A stretch of DNA of 38,808 nucleotides from the NCBI RefSeq assembly GCF_017888565.1, contig NZ_JAGHFX010000063.1, forward strand, positions 1 through 38,808, written 5' to 3'. Below the pieces are notes generated by a model. The model was not told the origin of the DNA. It did no database searches and saw only the letters and a program-made list of their open reading frames with translations. Source of the stretch: Clostridium sp. (GTDB taxonomy: Bacteria; Bacillota; Clostridia; Clostridiales; Clostridiaceae). This document shows positions 1 through 7,756 of the stretch, in pieces. Both the position numbers and the translations under genes were made by a program. The stretch's first letter is position 1, and each line of letters starts with the position of its first letter.

Positions 1-122
1 GATTATTATAATAATGACCGTTGTCAGTGGAACTTAAAAAAGCTGACTCCTGTTCAATACAGAAATCAGCTCTTAGCTTCCTAACTCTCTTTTTTAAAAT
101 GTCCTTGACATAGGGACCAGTT
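1..122 (+). mobile_element. 3' end of an IS3-family insertion sequence (OrfB transposase C-terminus)
   Basis: An open frame enters from the left edge and stops at 82-84. It encodes 27 residues, beginning DYYNNDRCQW and continuing with LTPVQYRNQLL. This is the characteristic C-terminus of the IS3-family OrfB (DDE integrase-type) transposase. About 15 bases after the stop is GTCCTTGACATAGGGACCAG, the kind of terminal inverted repeat that closes these elements. The exact end of the element is uncertain. The rest of the element lies outside the window, so I cannot say whether the copy is intact. Confidence 0.85.
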
Positions 123-478
123 TATTATATACTACTTATTTTTATTCTTTATATTTTATTTTTTTATAATTTCACAGATAAAATAAAAAGAATTCTTAGA
201 ATTTGACATATTAAAAGTATTAATAATATAAACATTTAAGAAGCTCTTTCGGTAGTGCTGATTTAGATATGCCCATTAACGGAAATGTTAAATTTGAGCC
301 ACAAATTATAAAAAAGTTATTAGTATTTATTGAATATAAAGAAATATTACTGCAAATTAAAATTTCCAGTAATATTAAAGTAAATAAAACGATAATTACA
401 CAGAATTACCTATTTTCTATTATGTTAATAAAGATAATATTTTAAATATAAAAATACTACGGATTATTTTAGTCTATC
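85..478. other. Intergenic region with insertion-sequence debris
   Basis: About 390 bases lie between the transposase stop and the xylR stop. They contain the IS3 right end (to about 122), the IS256 remnant (236-316) and otherwise very AT-rich DNA. I see no intact gene, no RNA gene and no strong terminator for xylR, which ends here on the minus strand. Confidence 0.6.
236..316 (+). pseudogene. IS256-family (mutator-type) transposase remnant
   Basis: A frame open from 227 to 445 has no good start codon or ribosome binding site. At 236-316 it reads LRSSFGSADLDMP, then a diverged stretch, then FEPQIIKK. This matches the conserved pattern of IS256-family transposases, where a segment like 'R(T/S)xFGxxDLxxPRDRNGxFEPxIIxK' is typical. 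The normal PRDRNG has decayed to PINGNV, and after residue KK the frame turns into AT-rich sequence with no resemblance. It is locally richer in G+C than the surrounding DNA. I read it as an old, non-functional fragment. The family call is from memory of the motif. Confidence 0.6.
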
Positions 479-1627
479 TTATATAATATCTAGAAATTCT
501 TCAAAGAAATTATATATACAGCGATTTACTCCACCAAATAAATTGGATTTATTATCTAACTTATTTGGAAGAATAGTAATAGCTTTAGAGAATATAGTAT
601 TTATTTTATTATTAATTAGATTTAAGTAATTAGGAATGTATTTAGTTATTTCACTATATATAAATATATTATCAGCAGCAAATAAATTAAATATATTAGA
701 TATTCCAATTGACATAAGCTCAATATTTTTTGTTATTGTGCCTATAGCAATTTTATTATTTGAATTATATAAATCACAAAGTTCTTTTATAGTACGTATT
801 TTTATATCGGATTTACTATTAAAATCTTCTAATAAAGCAGGAAGTGAGCAATATTGTTCAAAGCAACCTTTATTTCCACAAGGACATTCTTTGCCATTTG
901 GAATAAGAACACTATGACCTATTTCTCCTGCACGTCCTTCAAAGCCAGTATATAATTTACTATTAATTATTATACCTGCACCTATACCAGAATGGACATT
1001 TATAACTACTGCGTTGTCTAATGGATCTACCGAATTTTCGAATTCACCAACAGCTGCTAAATTAGATTCATTTTCTATATAAAAATTAATATTAGGCATA
1101 AGTAAAGATAGTTCTTTTATTAAGTCCATTTTATCTAAATCATAGTAAGGAGTAAATTTGATTTTATTATCAAAAACCCTACCATGAACTGCTAATGTAG
1201 CGCCTATTAATCCGTATTCATATTCTTTAAAAACGCCTTCTAGTGAAGTAATTACTTTTACAATAATTTCAATTACATTATTTTTATTTATTATTTCTTC
1301 ATAATAATCATAAAATAATACATTTCTATTTAAATCAGTAAGTAAGAAGCTAACATAGTCAATTCCTAAATCAATTCCCAAACTGCATCCAGCCTTTTCA
1401 TTAATTTTAAGTAAAATTGGCTTTCTTCCTCCGCTAGAGCTACTACTTCCAGTACCAATTTCACTAACTAAATTTTTTTCTACTAAGAGTGCGACTATTT
1501 CAGAGACACTTGCTTTATTGAGATTTATTAGCTTTGAAATATCTATTCTAGAAATATTAGGTTTCTTAAACAGAAGATTTAGTATTTCAACTATATTAAA
1601 TTTTCTTATATTAAACTTATTATCCAT
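479..1627 (-). CDS. xylR: XylR, ROK-family xylose operon repressor
   Basis: Predicted transcriptional repressor of the divergent xyl operon, 382 residues. The N-terminal third is a winged helix-turn-helix (IVEILNLLFKKPNISRIDIS, then LNKASVSEIVALLVEK). A serine-rich linker and GGRKP lead into a ROK sugar-kinase-like domain. The ROK signature is present: a phosphate loop GIDLGIDY, the motif GRAGEIGH, and the zinc-type cluster CPCGNKGCFEQY. I start at ATG 1625-1627 because AAAAGGGG sits 7 bases upstream. An earlier in-frame start at 1687 would add 20 residues unlike the family and would lie over the likely promoter. It reads away from xylA, the usual arrangement for XylR, and a 24-base inverted repeat near the xylA start site is its likely operator. 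Xylose as inducer is inferred from the neighbours. Confidence 0.9.
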   Translation of the reverse strand: MDNKFNIRKFNIVEILNLLFKKPNISRIDISKLINLNKASVSEIVALLVEKNLVSEIGTGSSSSSGGRKPILLKINEKAGCSLGIDLGIDYVSFLLTDLNRNVLFYDYYEEIINKNNVIEIIVKVITSLEGVFKEYEYGLIGATLAVHGRVFDNKIKFTPYYDLDKMDLIKELSLLMPNINFYIENESNLAAVGEFENSVDPLDNAVVINVHSGIGAGIIINSKLYTGFEGRAGEIGHSVLIPNGKECPCGNKGCFEQYCSLPALLEDFNSKSDIKIRTIKELCDLYNSNNKIAIGTITKNIELMSIGISNIFNLFAADNIFIYSEITKYIPNYLNLINNKINTIFSKAITILPNKLDNKSNLFGGVNRCIYNFFEEFLDII

Positions 1628-1658
1628 TTTATTCCCCTTTTTTAAGTACTTATAAAAT

Positions 1659-1687
1659 AATATATCATAGCAATACAAAAAGTTCAA
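1659..1687 (-). promoter_or_regulatory. Predicted sigma-A promoter of xylR
   Basis: On the minus strand TTGAAC (1682-1687) is followed after exactly 17 bases by TATATT (1659-1664). The predicted transcript would start about 25 bases before the xylR start codon chosen here, which supports that start. Confidence 0.5.
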
Positions 1688-1752
1688 AAGGAATGGTTTT
1701 ATAAAATCATAATAAATAATAAAAATTTTTAAAATTTTTTAAAATTTTAAAA

Positions 1753-1766
1753 TGTAAACATTGACA
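1753..1766 (+). promoter_or_regulatory. Candidate cre (CcpA) site overlapping the xylA -35 box
   Basis: TGTAAACATTGACA matches the catabolite-response consensus TGWAANCGNTNWCA at every position except the central G, which is A. It ends on the -35 hexamer, so bound CcpA would block RNA polymerase. This fits glucose repression of a xylose operon. It is a pattern match only. Confidence 0.5.
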
Positions 1767-1789
1767 CGAGAAAAATATGGATGTATTAT
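1761..1789 (+). promoter_or_regulatory. Predicted sigma-A promoter of the xyl operon
   Basis: TTGACA (1761-1766) and TATTAT (1784-1789) are separated by 17 bases. The -35 is perfect and the -10 differs from TATAAT at one base. The start site would be near 1796, inside the inverted-repeat operator. Confidence 0.8.
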
Positions 1790-1816
1790 TAAGTTAGATA
1801 GGAAAACTAACTAATT
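1789..1816 (+). promoter_or_regulatory. Predicted XylR operator (inverted repeat)
   Basis: AGTTAG (1792-1797) and CTAACT (1807-1812) form a perfect 6-base inverted repeat around a 9-base centre, flanked by TTA and AAT. It covers the expected start of xylA transcription. It resembles the TTAGTTAG-type half sites of Firmicute xyl operators. Binding is inferred from position and the adjacent xylR. Confidence 0.65.
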
Positions 1817-1831
1817 AAAAGAGGTGTAGAT

Positions 1832-3139
1832 ATGGAGTACTTTAGCAATATAAAAAAAATAAAATATGAAGGACCAAATAGTAACAATATGTTTGCTTTC
1901 CATCATTATAATCCAGAGGAAATAGTAATGGGAAAACCTATGAAGGAGCATCTTAAATTTGCTGTAGCTTATTGGCACACATTTAATCAAGATGGCTCAG
2001 ATCCATTCGGAAAGTCAACCAATATAAGAAATTGGAACACAGAAGAGCCAATGAAAACTGCTATGAATAAAGTAGATGCGGCTTTTGAATTTTTTGAAAA
2101 ATTAGGAGTTGAATATTTTTGTTTTCATGACATGGACATAGCTCCATTTGGAAATAGTCTTGAGGAATTTTTTCAAAATCTAGATGTAATAACTGATTAT
2201 ATTAAAGAAAAAATGGACAAGACAGGTATTAAACTTTTATGGAATACAGCAGATAGACATTCTAACCCGATATATGTTAATGGAGCAGCTTCAAGTCCTA
2301 ACTTAGATGTTTATGCAATTTCAGCAGCTCAAGTTAAAAAAGGAATAGATATAAGTAAAAAACTTGGAGGTAAGAACTTCGTATTCTGGGGTGGAAGAGA
2401 AGGGTATGAAAGCTTCTTAAATACAGATATTAAGTTTGAAGAAGAAAATATAGCAAGGCTTTATAAAATGGCAGTAGCTTATACTAAAAAAATTAATCAT
2501 AAATTAACTTTCTTAATAGAACCAAAACCAAAAGAGCCAATGACGCATCAATATGATTTTGATTCTGCAACAACATTAGCATTTCTTCAAAGATATGATT
2601 TAATGGAAGATTTTAAGTTAAATATAGAAGCAAATCATGCGATGTTAGCTGGGCACACTTTTGAACATGAATTAAATATAGCAAGAAACTACAATGCATT
2701 AGGCTCAATAGATGCAAACCAAGGAGATTCATTATTAGGGTGGGATACTGATGAATTCCCAACTAATCTTTATGATACTACGCTAGTCATGATAGAAATA
2801 TTAAAGAACGGTGGATTACATGATGGTGGTATAAACTTTGATGCAAAAGTTAGAAGAAGTTCTTTTGAACAAGAAGATCTATTTATAGCTCACATAGCAG
2901 GAATGGATACGTATGCAAGAGGATTAAAGGCTGCGGCAAAAATAATTGAAAGCGAATATCTAGATAATATTAAAAAGGAAAGATATTCATCTTATAAAAG
3001 TGATTTAGGAAAGAATTTATTAAATAATGAAGAAGACTTAGAATCACTTACTAACTATGCATTATCAATAAAAGAAGTTCATAATGAATCATCACATATA
3101 GAATATGTAAAATCTAAACTTAATGATTATATTTATTAA
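1832..3139 (+). CDS. xylA: Xylose isomerase (class II)
   Basis: Converts D-xylose to D-xylulose in the cytoplasm, using two divalent metal ions. At 435 residues it has the class II length. Catalytic and metal residues are in place: His99 and Asp102 in FHDMD, Trp137, Glu230 and Lys232 in EPKPKEP, Glu266 and His269 in NIEANHA, Asp294 in GSIDANQGD, Asp305 and Asp307 in GWDTD, and Asp337 in NFDAK. FVFWGGREGY (183-192) is the second family signature. The loop after Trp137 is odd: it reads LWNTADRHSNP, where most class II enzymes have LWGTANLFSNP or similar. AGAGGTG sits just before ATG 1832. It is the first gene of the operon and 12 bases separate it from the alpha-xylosidase gene. D-xylose is the most likely substrate, but the altered loop leaves room for another aldose. 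Confidence 0.95.
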   Translation: MEYFSNIKKIKYEGPNSNNMFAFHHYNPEEIVMGKPMKEHLKFAVAYWHTFNQDGSDPFGKSTNIRNWNTEEPMKTAMNKVDAAFEFFEKLGVEYFCFHDMDIAPFGNSLEEFFQNLDVITDYIKEKMDKTGIKLLWNTADRHSNPIYVNGAASSPNLDVYAISAAQVKKGIDISKKLGGKNFVFWGGREGYESFLNTDIKFEEENIARLYKMAVAYTKKINHKLTFLIEPKPKEPMTHQYDFDSATTLAFLQRYDLMEDFKLNIEANHAMLAGHTFEHELNIARNYNALGSIDANQGDSLLGWDTDEFPTNLYDTTLVMIEILKNGGLHDGGINFDAKVRRSSFEQEDLFIAHIAGMDTYARGLKAAAKIIESEYLDNIKKERYSSYKSDLGKNLLNNEEDLESLTNYALSIKEVHNESSHIEYVKSKLNDYIY

Positions 3140-3151
3140 AGGAGGAAGACA

Positions 3152-5194
3152 ATGTTTTATACCATTGGAAACAAGCTTTTTCGCAAATACGATAATGAAA
3201 TACTATGTATAGAACCATGGGGGAAAAATAGCTTTAGAGTTAGATCAACACCTTATGGAAGTATACCTCAATATGAAAATGCTTTAACAGAAGAAATAAA
3301 AAATAATGAAGTAGATATAAAAATATTTGAAGAGTTAAATGAAGCAGAAATTATTAATGGAAATATTAAAGCTTATGTAACTAATAGAAATAGAATAGTA
3401 TTTAAAAATGGTAAAGATGAAGTATTGTTAGAGGAATACATTAGAGAAAGAGCTGTTGCTAATGATATGGGTAACGAAGATGTTAGTGTAAAAAGTATCA
3501 CTGGATTTTCATGTACTTTAAAGTTAAGAGCTAGAGAGTTTACCCCTTCTTTAAATGGAGATTATAAGCTGACTCAAAGATTTGAGTCATCTCCAGATGA
3601 AAAAATATTTGGAATGGGTCAATATCAACAATCATTCTTAGATTTAAAGTATTGCAAATTAGAATTAGCCCATAGAAATAGCCAGTTAACAGTTCCATTT
3701 TATATATCAAACAAAAAATATGGATTTTTATGGAATAATCCGGGTATTGGAGAAGTAAATTTCGCAAAAAATATAATAGAATGGACAATGAAATCTACTG
3801 ATTATTTAGATTATTGGATAACATCAGAGGATACTCCAAAAGAGATAATAGAAAACTATACAAGTGTTGTTGGTAGAGCACCTGAAATGCCAGAAAATTT
3901 ATTAGGATTATGGCAAAGTAAGATGAGATATCAAACACAAGAAGAAGTTTTAGAAGTTGCTAAAAAATATAAAGAGTTGGGTATTACCCCATCGGTTTTA
4001 GTAATAGATTTCTTCCATTGGACAGAACAAGGACATTATGATTTTGATAAGAGATACTGGCCAGATCCACAAAAGATGGTAGATGAGCTAAAAGAAATGG
4101 GTATAGAAACAATGATTTCTGTATGGCCAACAATATCTCAAAATGCTAAAAATTATAATGAAGCTATTGAAAAGGGCTTATTAGTTAAAGTTAATAGGGG
4201 AGTAAGGATTACAATGCAACAGTTAAGTAACACTGTATTCATAGATCCAACTAACCCTGAAACAAGAGACTATGTTTGGGAAAGATTGAAGAAGAACTAT
4301 TATGATAATGGAATATCTATGTTCTGGCTTGATGTAGCTGAGCCTGGATATGCATTATATGATTTTGATAACTATAGATATCATTTAGGAACTGACTTAA
4401 AAGTAGGTAACTTATACCCTAATGAATTCTCTAAAATTGTATATGACGGATTAGCAAAAGAAAATAAAAGTCCTGTAACATTAATTAGAGGATGCTGGGC
4501 AGGAAGTCAAAAATACGGAACTTTAGTATGGTCTGGAGATATAGATTCTAGCTTTGGAGCATTTAGAAACCAAGTTAATACAGGGCTAAACATGAGTATT
4601 GCAGGAAATCCATGGTGGACAACTGATATAGGGGGATTCCATGGAGGAAATATTAATAATCCGGAATTTAGAGAGTTAATGATAAGGTGGTTCCAATATG
4701 CAACATTCTCACCAATTCTTAGAATGCACGGAGATAGACAACCTCACAAAAAGGCACTTGGAACAGATGGTGGAGGTCAATGTGAAAGTGGTGCAGATAA
4801 TGAAATTTGGTCATATGGTGAAGAAGCTCAAAAGATATTTGTTAAGTATATAAAGATAAGAGAAAAGTTAAAAGGATATATATCACAGTTATTTAATGAA
4901 ACTCATAATTCTGGTGAACCAATAATGAGACCTGTTTTTTATGATTATCCTAAAGATGAAGTAGCTTGGACAGTAGATAATCAATATATGTTTGGATCAG
5001 AATTACTTGTAGCACCAATTATGTATTATAAAGATAGACAAAGGAAAGTTTATTTACCAAGTGGAAATAGATGGGTTGATATTAATACAGAAAAAGTATA
5101 TGAAGGTGGACAATTTGTTGTTATTGACGCACCTCTAGATAGTATTCCTGTACTTTGTAAGGGAGATTCATATATTAAAAATTTATTCTTATAG
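3152..5194 (+). CDS. yicI: Glycoside hydrolase family 31, probable alpha-xylosidase
   Basis: Predicted retaining alpha-glycosidase that removes xylose from the non-reducing end of alpha-xylosides such as isoprimeverose. It has 680 residues and no signal peptide, so it acts on imported sugar in the cytoplasm. An N-terminal beta-sandwich (about 1-240) precedes the GH31 barrel. The nucleophile is probably Asp394 in MFWLDVAEPG and the acid/base Asp463 in VWSGDID. Other family marks are GLWQSKMRYQ, PSVLVIDFFHW and NPWWTTDIGGFHGG. It resembles YicI/XylQ-type alpha-xylosidases more than alpha-glucosidases, and its position between xylA and the PTS genes supports that activity. Sequence reading alone cannot fully exclude alpha-glucosidase activity. 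The start follows AAAGGAGGAAG. The stop TAG overlaps the ribosome binding site of the next gene, suggesting coupled translation. Confidence 0.85.
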   Translation: MFYTIGNKLFRKYDNEILCIEPWGKNSFRVRSTPYGSIPQYENALTEEIKNNEVDIKIFEELNEAEIINGNIKAYVTNRNRIVFKNGKDEVLLEEYIRERAVANDMGNEDVSVKSITGFSCTLKLRAREFTPSLNGDYKLTQRFESSPDEKIFGMGQYQQSFLDLKYCKLELAHRNSQLTVPFYISNKKYGFLWNNPGIGEVNFAKNIIEWTMKSTDYLDYWITSEDTPKEIIENYTSVVGRAPEMPENLLGLWQSKMRYQTQEEVLEVAKKYKELGITPSVLVIDFFHWTEQGHYDFDKRYWPDPQKMVDELKEMGIETMISVWPTISQNAKNYNEAIEKGLLVKVNRGVRITMQQLSNTVFIDPTNPETRDYVWERLKKNYYDNGISMFWLDVAEPGYALYDFDNYRYHLGTDLKVGNLYPNEFSKIVYDGLAKENKSPVTLIRGCWAGSQKYGTLVWSGDIDSSFGAFRNQVNTGLNMSIAGNPWWTTDIGGFHGGNINNPEFRELMIRWFQYATFSPILRMHGDRQPHKKALGTDGGGQCESGADNEIWSYGEEAQKIFVKYIKIREKLKGYISQLFNETHNSGEPIMRPVFYDYPKDEVAWTVDNQYMFGSELLVAPIMYYKDRQRKVYLPSGNRWVDINTEKVYEGGQFVVIDAPLDSIPVLCKGDSYIKNLFL

Positions 5195-5208
5195 GAGGTG
5201 AGATAAAA

Positions 5209-5625
5209 GTGTATAAAATAGTTTTAGCATCACATGGAAATTTTTCTAATGGAATTTTAGATACAATTCATTTCTTTACAAAAGACACTGAAAACGTATA
5301 TAAAGTAATTCTAGATGAAAGTGGAATAGATAATTTTGAGAATAAGATTATCTCGATATTTAATGAAATTAGTGATTCTAATGTTCTTATATTAGTAGAT
5401 TTATTTCATGGAACACCATTTAATGTTTGCACAAACAACATAGGTTTAATAAACGGAGATGTAGATATAGTAGCAGGAGTAAACGTACCAATATTCTTAG
5501 ATGCATTATTAAATAGTACTAGCCTTTCAGTTTCAGAAGAAATTGAAAATATCAAAAATATGAACGTTATAAATATTTTGTCAGAAGAATTTAGAAACCA
5601 AATAAATAATAATGATGATGAATAA
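5209..5625 (+). CDS. PTS mannose-class EIIA component
   Basis: Accepts phosphate from HPr and passes it to EIIB in a mannose/fructose/sorbose-class phosphotransferase system. It is a stand-alone 138-residue domain. His9 in LASHGNFSNGIL is the expected phosphorylation site, and the later LVDLFHGTPFN matches the EIIA-Man fold. The start is GTG at 5209, with GGAGGTG ten bases upstream. It is the first of four consecutive PTS genes in the order A, C, D, B, spaced 14, -8 and 12 bases. EIIA and EIIB are separate polypeptides here, whereas E. coli ManX fuses them. The family assignment is firm; the sugar is not readable from sequence and is inferred from the operon. Confidence 0.88.
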   Translation: MYKIVLASHGNFSNGILDTIHFFTKDTENVYKVILDESGIDNFENKIISIFNEISDSNVLILVDLFHGTPFNVCTNNIGLINGDVDIVAGVNVPIFLDALLNSTSLSVSEEIENIKNMNVINILSEEFRNQINNNDDE

Positions 5626-5639
5626 AAGGAGATGGAAGA

Positions 5640-6419
5640 ATGGAAGTTCAAGCTTGGCAATTAATATTAATTGTTTTATATGGATTCTTTATCAACTATG
5701 AAAAAAACAGCACTATGTTTGGTACGTATCAACCAGTTACAGCAGGATTTATTGTTGGATTAATAATGGGGGATGTTAAAACAGGATTATTTATAGGAGG
5801 TACATTACAATTAATGTCCTTAGGGATAAGTAATTTTGGAGGAGCATCAATACCTGATTATCAAACAGCAAGTGTTGTTGCTACATTTATAACAGTTTCA
5901 ACAGGACAAGATCCTAATGTTGGAATAACTATTGGTATTCCAGTAGCGCTTTTAATGGTTCAATTAGATGTATTAAGAAATACAATGGGTGTTTGGTTAG
6001 CACATCAAGCTGAAAAATATGCAGATAAGAGAGAATACAATGGAATTGCTAGAATGCAAATGTTAGGAGTTGTTTTAACTTGTGCTACAACAGGAGTTCC
6101 AATATTATTAGCTACTATATTTGGACCGGATTTAGTAAATGCATTAATAGATAAGAGTCCAGAATGGTTATTAGGTGGTCTTCAAGTTGCAGGCGGAATT
6201 TTACCAGCGGTTGGTATAGCTTTACTATTAAAGAATCTTCCTACAAAAGATTATTTTGCATATCTTTTAATAGGATTTGTAGTTACTATATATTTAAAAC
6301 TTCCTTTATTAGGAGTTGCACTTATAGCAGCAGCTATAGCATTAATTGAATTTAAAAGAGATAATGATAGAGAAGCTACAGTTGTTTCTCCAGTAGGAGG
6401 TATGGACGAAGATGAGTAA
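5640..6419 (+). CDS. PTS mannose-class EIIC permease
   Basis: Integral membrane subunit that, with EIID, forms the sugar channel. It has 259 residues and many hydrophobic helices. The N-terminal half carries the family pattern around TAGFIVGLIMGDVKTGLFIG and LQLMSLGISNFGGASIPD. The C-terminus is charged (a DMDED-like tail), as is common for this subunit. AAGGAGATGG precedes ATG 5640. Its stop overlaps the EIID start by 8 bases (ATGAGTAA), so the two subunits are probably made in equal amounts by translational coupling. Confidence 0.9.
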   Translation: MEVQAWQLILIVLYGFFINYEKNSTMFGTYQPVTAGFIVGLIMGDVKTGLFIGGTLQLMSLGISNFGGASIPDYQTASVVATFITVSTGQDPNVGITIGIPVALLMVQLDVLRNTMGVWLAHQAEKYADKREYNGIARMQMLGVVLTCATTGVPILLATIFGPDLVNALIDKSPEWLLGGLQVAGGILPAVGIALLLKNLPTKDYFAYLLIGFVVTIYLKLPLLGVALIAAAIALIEFKRDNDREATVVSPVGGMDEDE

Positions 6420-7212
6420 TAATGAACTTACACCAAAAAAAATACGTAGTAAAGTTTTATTAAGATGGATATTTACAAGCAGTGTATCATCTAACTATGA
6501 AAAAATGCAAGCATTGGCTTATTGTTATGCAATATTACCATTTTTAAAATTTACCTATAGAAATGATCCAGATGGATTACAAAGTGCTGTTAAGAGACAT
6601 TTACAATTCTTCAACACAAATCCATGGGTAGCTCCTTATGTTTTTGGTTTAAATATAGCGATTGAGGAGAAAGAAAAGAATAATGCGGCTGAAGCAGTAA
6701 GCTCAATAAAAAGTGGTTTAATGGGACCTTTAGCAGGATTAGGAGATAGTTTATGCGTTGTTATTCCTTGGACTATATTTGGAGCAATAGCTGCAAATAT
6801 GGCGATAGAAGGAAATCCAGCAGGAATATTCTTATGGATAGCGGTAAGTGTTGCTATAAAAATGCTTAGTTTCCCTTTATTTAAAGCAGGTTATTTTTCA
6901 GGAACTAAGTTAGTAAATGCTTTAGAAAGTAAAATGAAATCAATTACTAAAGCAACTTCAATTTTAGGATTAATGGTTGTAGGTGGGCTTATGTCTACAG
7001 TTATAAGAGCAACCGTAGGTTTCAGCTTTGTTCAAGGTGAAATTGAAATGACTGGACAAAGCATATTAGATCAAATAATGCCAGGATTGATCCCAGCAGC
7101 TATAGTTGGATTAATGTACTACTTACTAGGTAAAAAAGTTAAACCAACATATTTAATATTATTAGTAATAGTAATGTCAATAATTTTACATGCACTAGGA
7201 GTACTTGTTTAG
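6412..7212 (+). CDS. PTS mannose-class EIID permease
   Basis: Second membrane subunit of the mannose-class transporter, 266 residues. The conserved N-terminal amphipathic region with NYEKMQALAYCYAILP is followed by RHLQFFNTNPWVAPYVFG, the EIID signature. The segment SIKSGLMGPLAGLGDSL matches the conserved pore-forming part. Hydrophobic helices fill the C-terminal half and end near LLVIVMSIILHALGVLV. It overlaps EIIC by 8 bases and is followed 12 bases later by EIIB. EIIC-EIID pairs of this class can also let sugars through without phosphorylation; facilitated diffusion of xylose through EII-Man has been reported in Lactobacillus pentosus. Confidence 0.9.
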   Translation: MSNNELTPKKIRSKVLLRWIFTSSVSSNYEKMQALAYCYAILPFLKFTYRNDPDGLQSAVKRHLQFFNTNPWVAPYVFGLNIAIEEKEKNNAAEAVSSIKSGLMGPLAGLGDSLCVVIPWTIFGAIAANMAIEGNPAGIFLWIAVSVAIKMLSFPLFKAGYFSGTKLVNALESKMKSITKATSILGLMVVGGLMSTVIRATVGFSFVQGEIEMTGQSILDQIMPGLIPAAIVGLMYYLLGKKVKPTYLILLVIVMSIILHALGVLV

Positions 7213-7224
7213 GAGGGATAATAA

Positions 7225-7701
7225 ATGAAAGGGATAATTCATATAAGAATAGACGATAGATTAATACATGGTCAAGTTGCTACAATGTGGACAAATAATT
7301 TAGGAGCAACTAGAATAATGGTTATTAATGATGAGGTGGCTAATAATGATTTACAAAAATCAGTATTAAGAATGGCGGCACCATCAAATGTAAGCACATC
7401 AATAATCACGAGAGAAACAGCCTTAAAAAATATTTCTTCAGGAAAATATGAAGGACAAAAAGTATTTATTGTTGTAAAATCGCCATTAGATTTACTTTAT
7501 CTTGTTAAAAATGGATTGGATATTAAGAAGATTAATGTAGGAAACATGTCTTCTAAATCAAATACAGAGGTTATAAGACCATCTATAAGTGTTACACCAC
7601 AAGAGAAGGAAGCATTTAAAGAATTAATAGATAGAGGAGTTGAAATTACAGCAATAATGACTCCTACAGATCCATTAGTTTATTTAAAAGAGTATCTATA
7701 A
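7225..7701 (+). CDS. PTS mannose-class EIIB component
   Basis: Cytoplasmic subunit that transfers phosphate from EIIA to the incoming sugar. It has 158 residues. The phosphorylated His15 lies in the diagnostic motif RIDDRLIHGQV, followed by TMWTNNLGA and VINDEVANND, all typical of EIIB of the sorbose/mannose class. Because the active His is retained, this EIIB looks able to phosphorylate. A good ribosome binding site (AGGAGGG) precedes ATG 7225. It closes the PTS cluster and a hairpin separates it from xylB. Confidence 0.9.
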   Translation: MKGIIHIRIDDRLIHGQVATMWTNNLGATRIMVINDEVANNDLQKSVLRMAAPSNVSTSIITRETALKNISSGKYEGQKVFIVVKSPLDLLYLVKNGLDIKKINVGNMSSKSNTEVIRPSISVTPQEKEAFKELIDRGVEITAIMTPTDPLVYLKEYL

Positions 7702-7707
7702 GATTTA

Positions 7708-7729
7708 AGGGAGACAATAAAGTCTCCCT
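7708..7729 (+). terminator. Intercistronic hairpin between EIIB and xylB
   Basis: AGGGAGAC (7708-7715) pairs perfectly with GTCTCCCT (7722-7729) around a 6-base loop. No run of T follows (AATTTATT), so it is a poor terminator. More likely it is a partial attenuator or an mRNA-processing or stabilising structure that sets xylB expression relative to the upstream genes. Confidence 0.5.
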
Positions 7730-7756
7730 AATTTATTAATAATAGGAGGATATTTT

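Noticed and set aside
636..917. A 93-codon plus-strand frame.
   Set aside because: It lies wholly inside xylR on the other strand and lacks a ribosome binding site, so it is a shadow.
5209..7701. Assigning the PTS to mannose.
   Set aside because: The mannose label is the protein class, not the substrate. The operon points to xylose or an alpha-xyloside.
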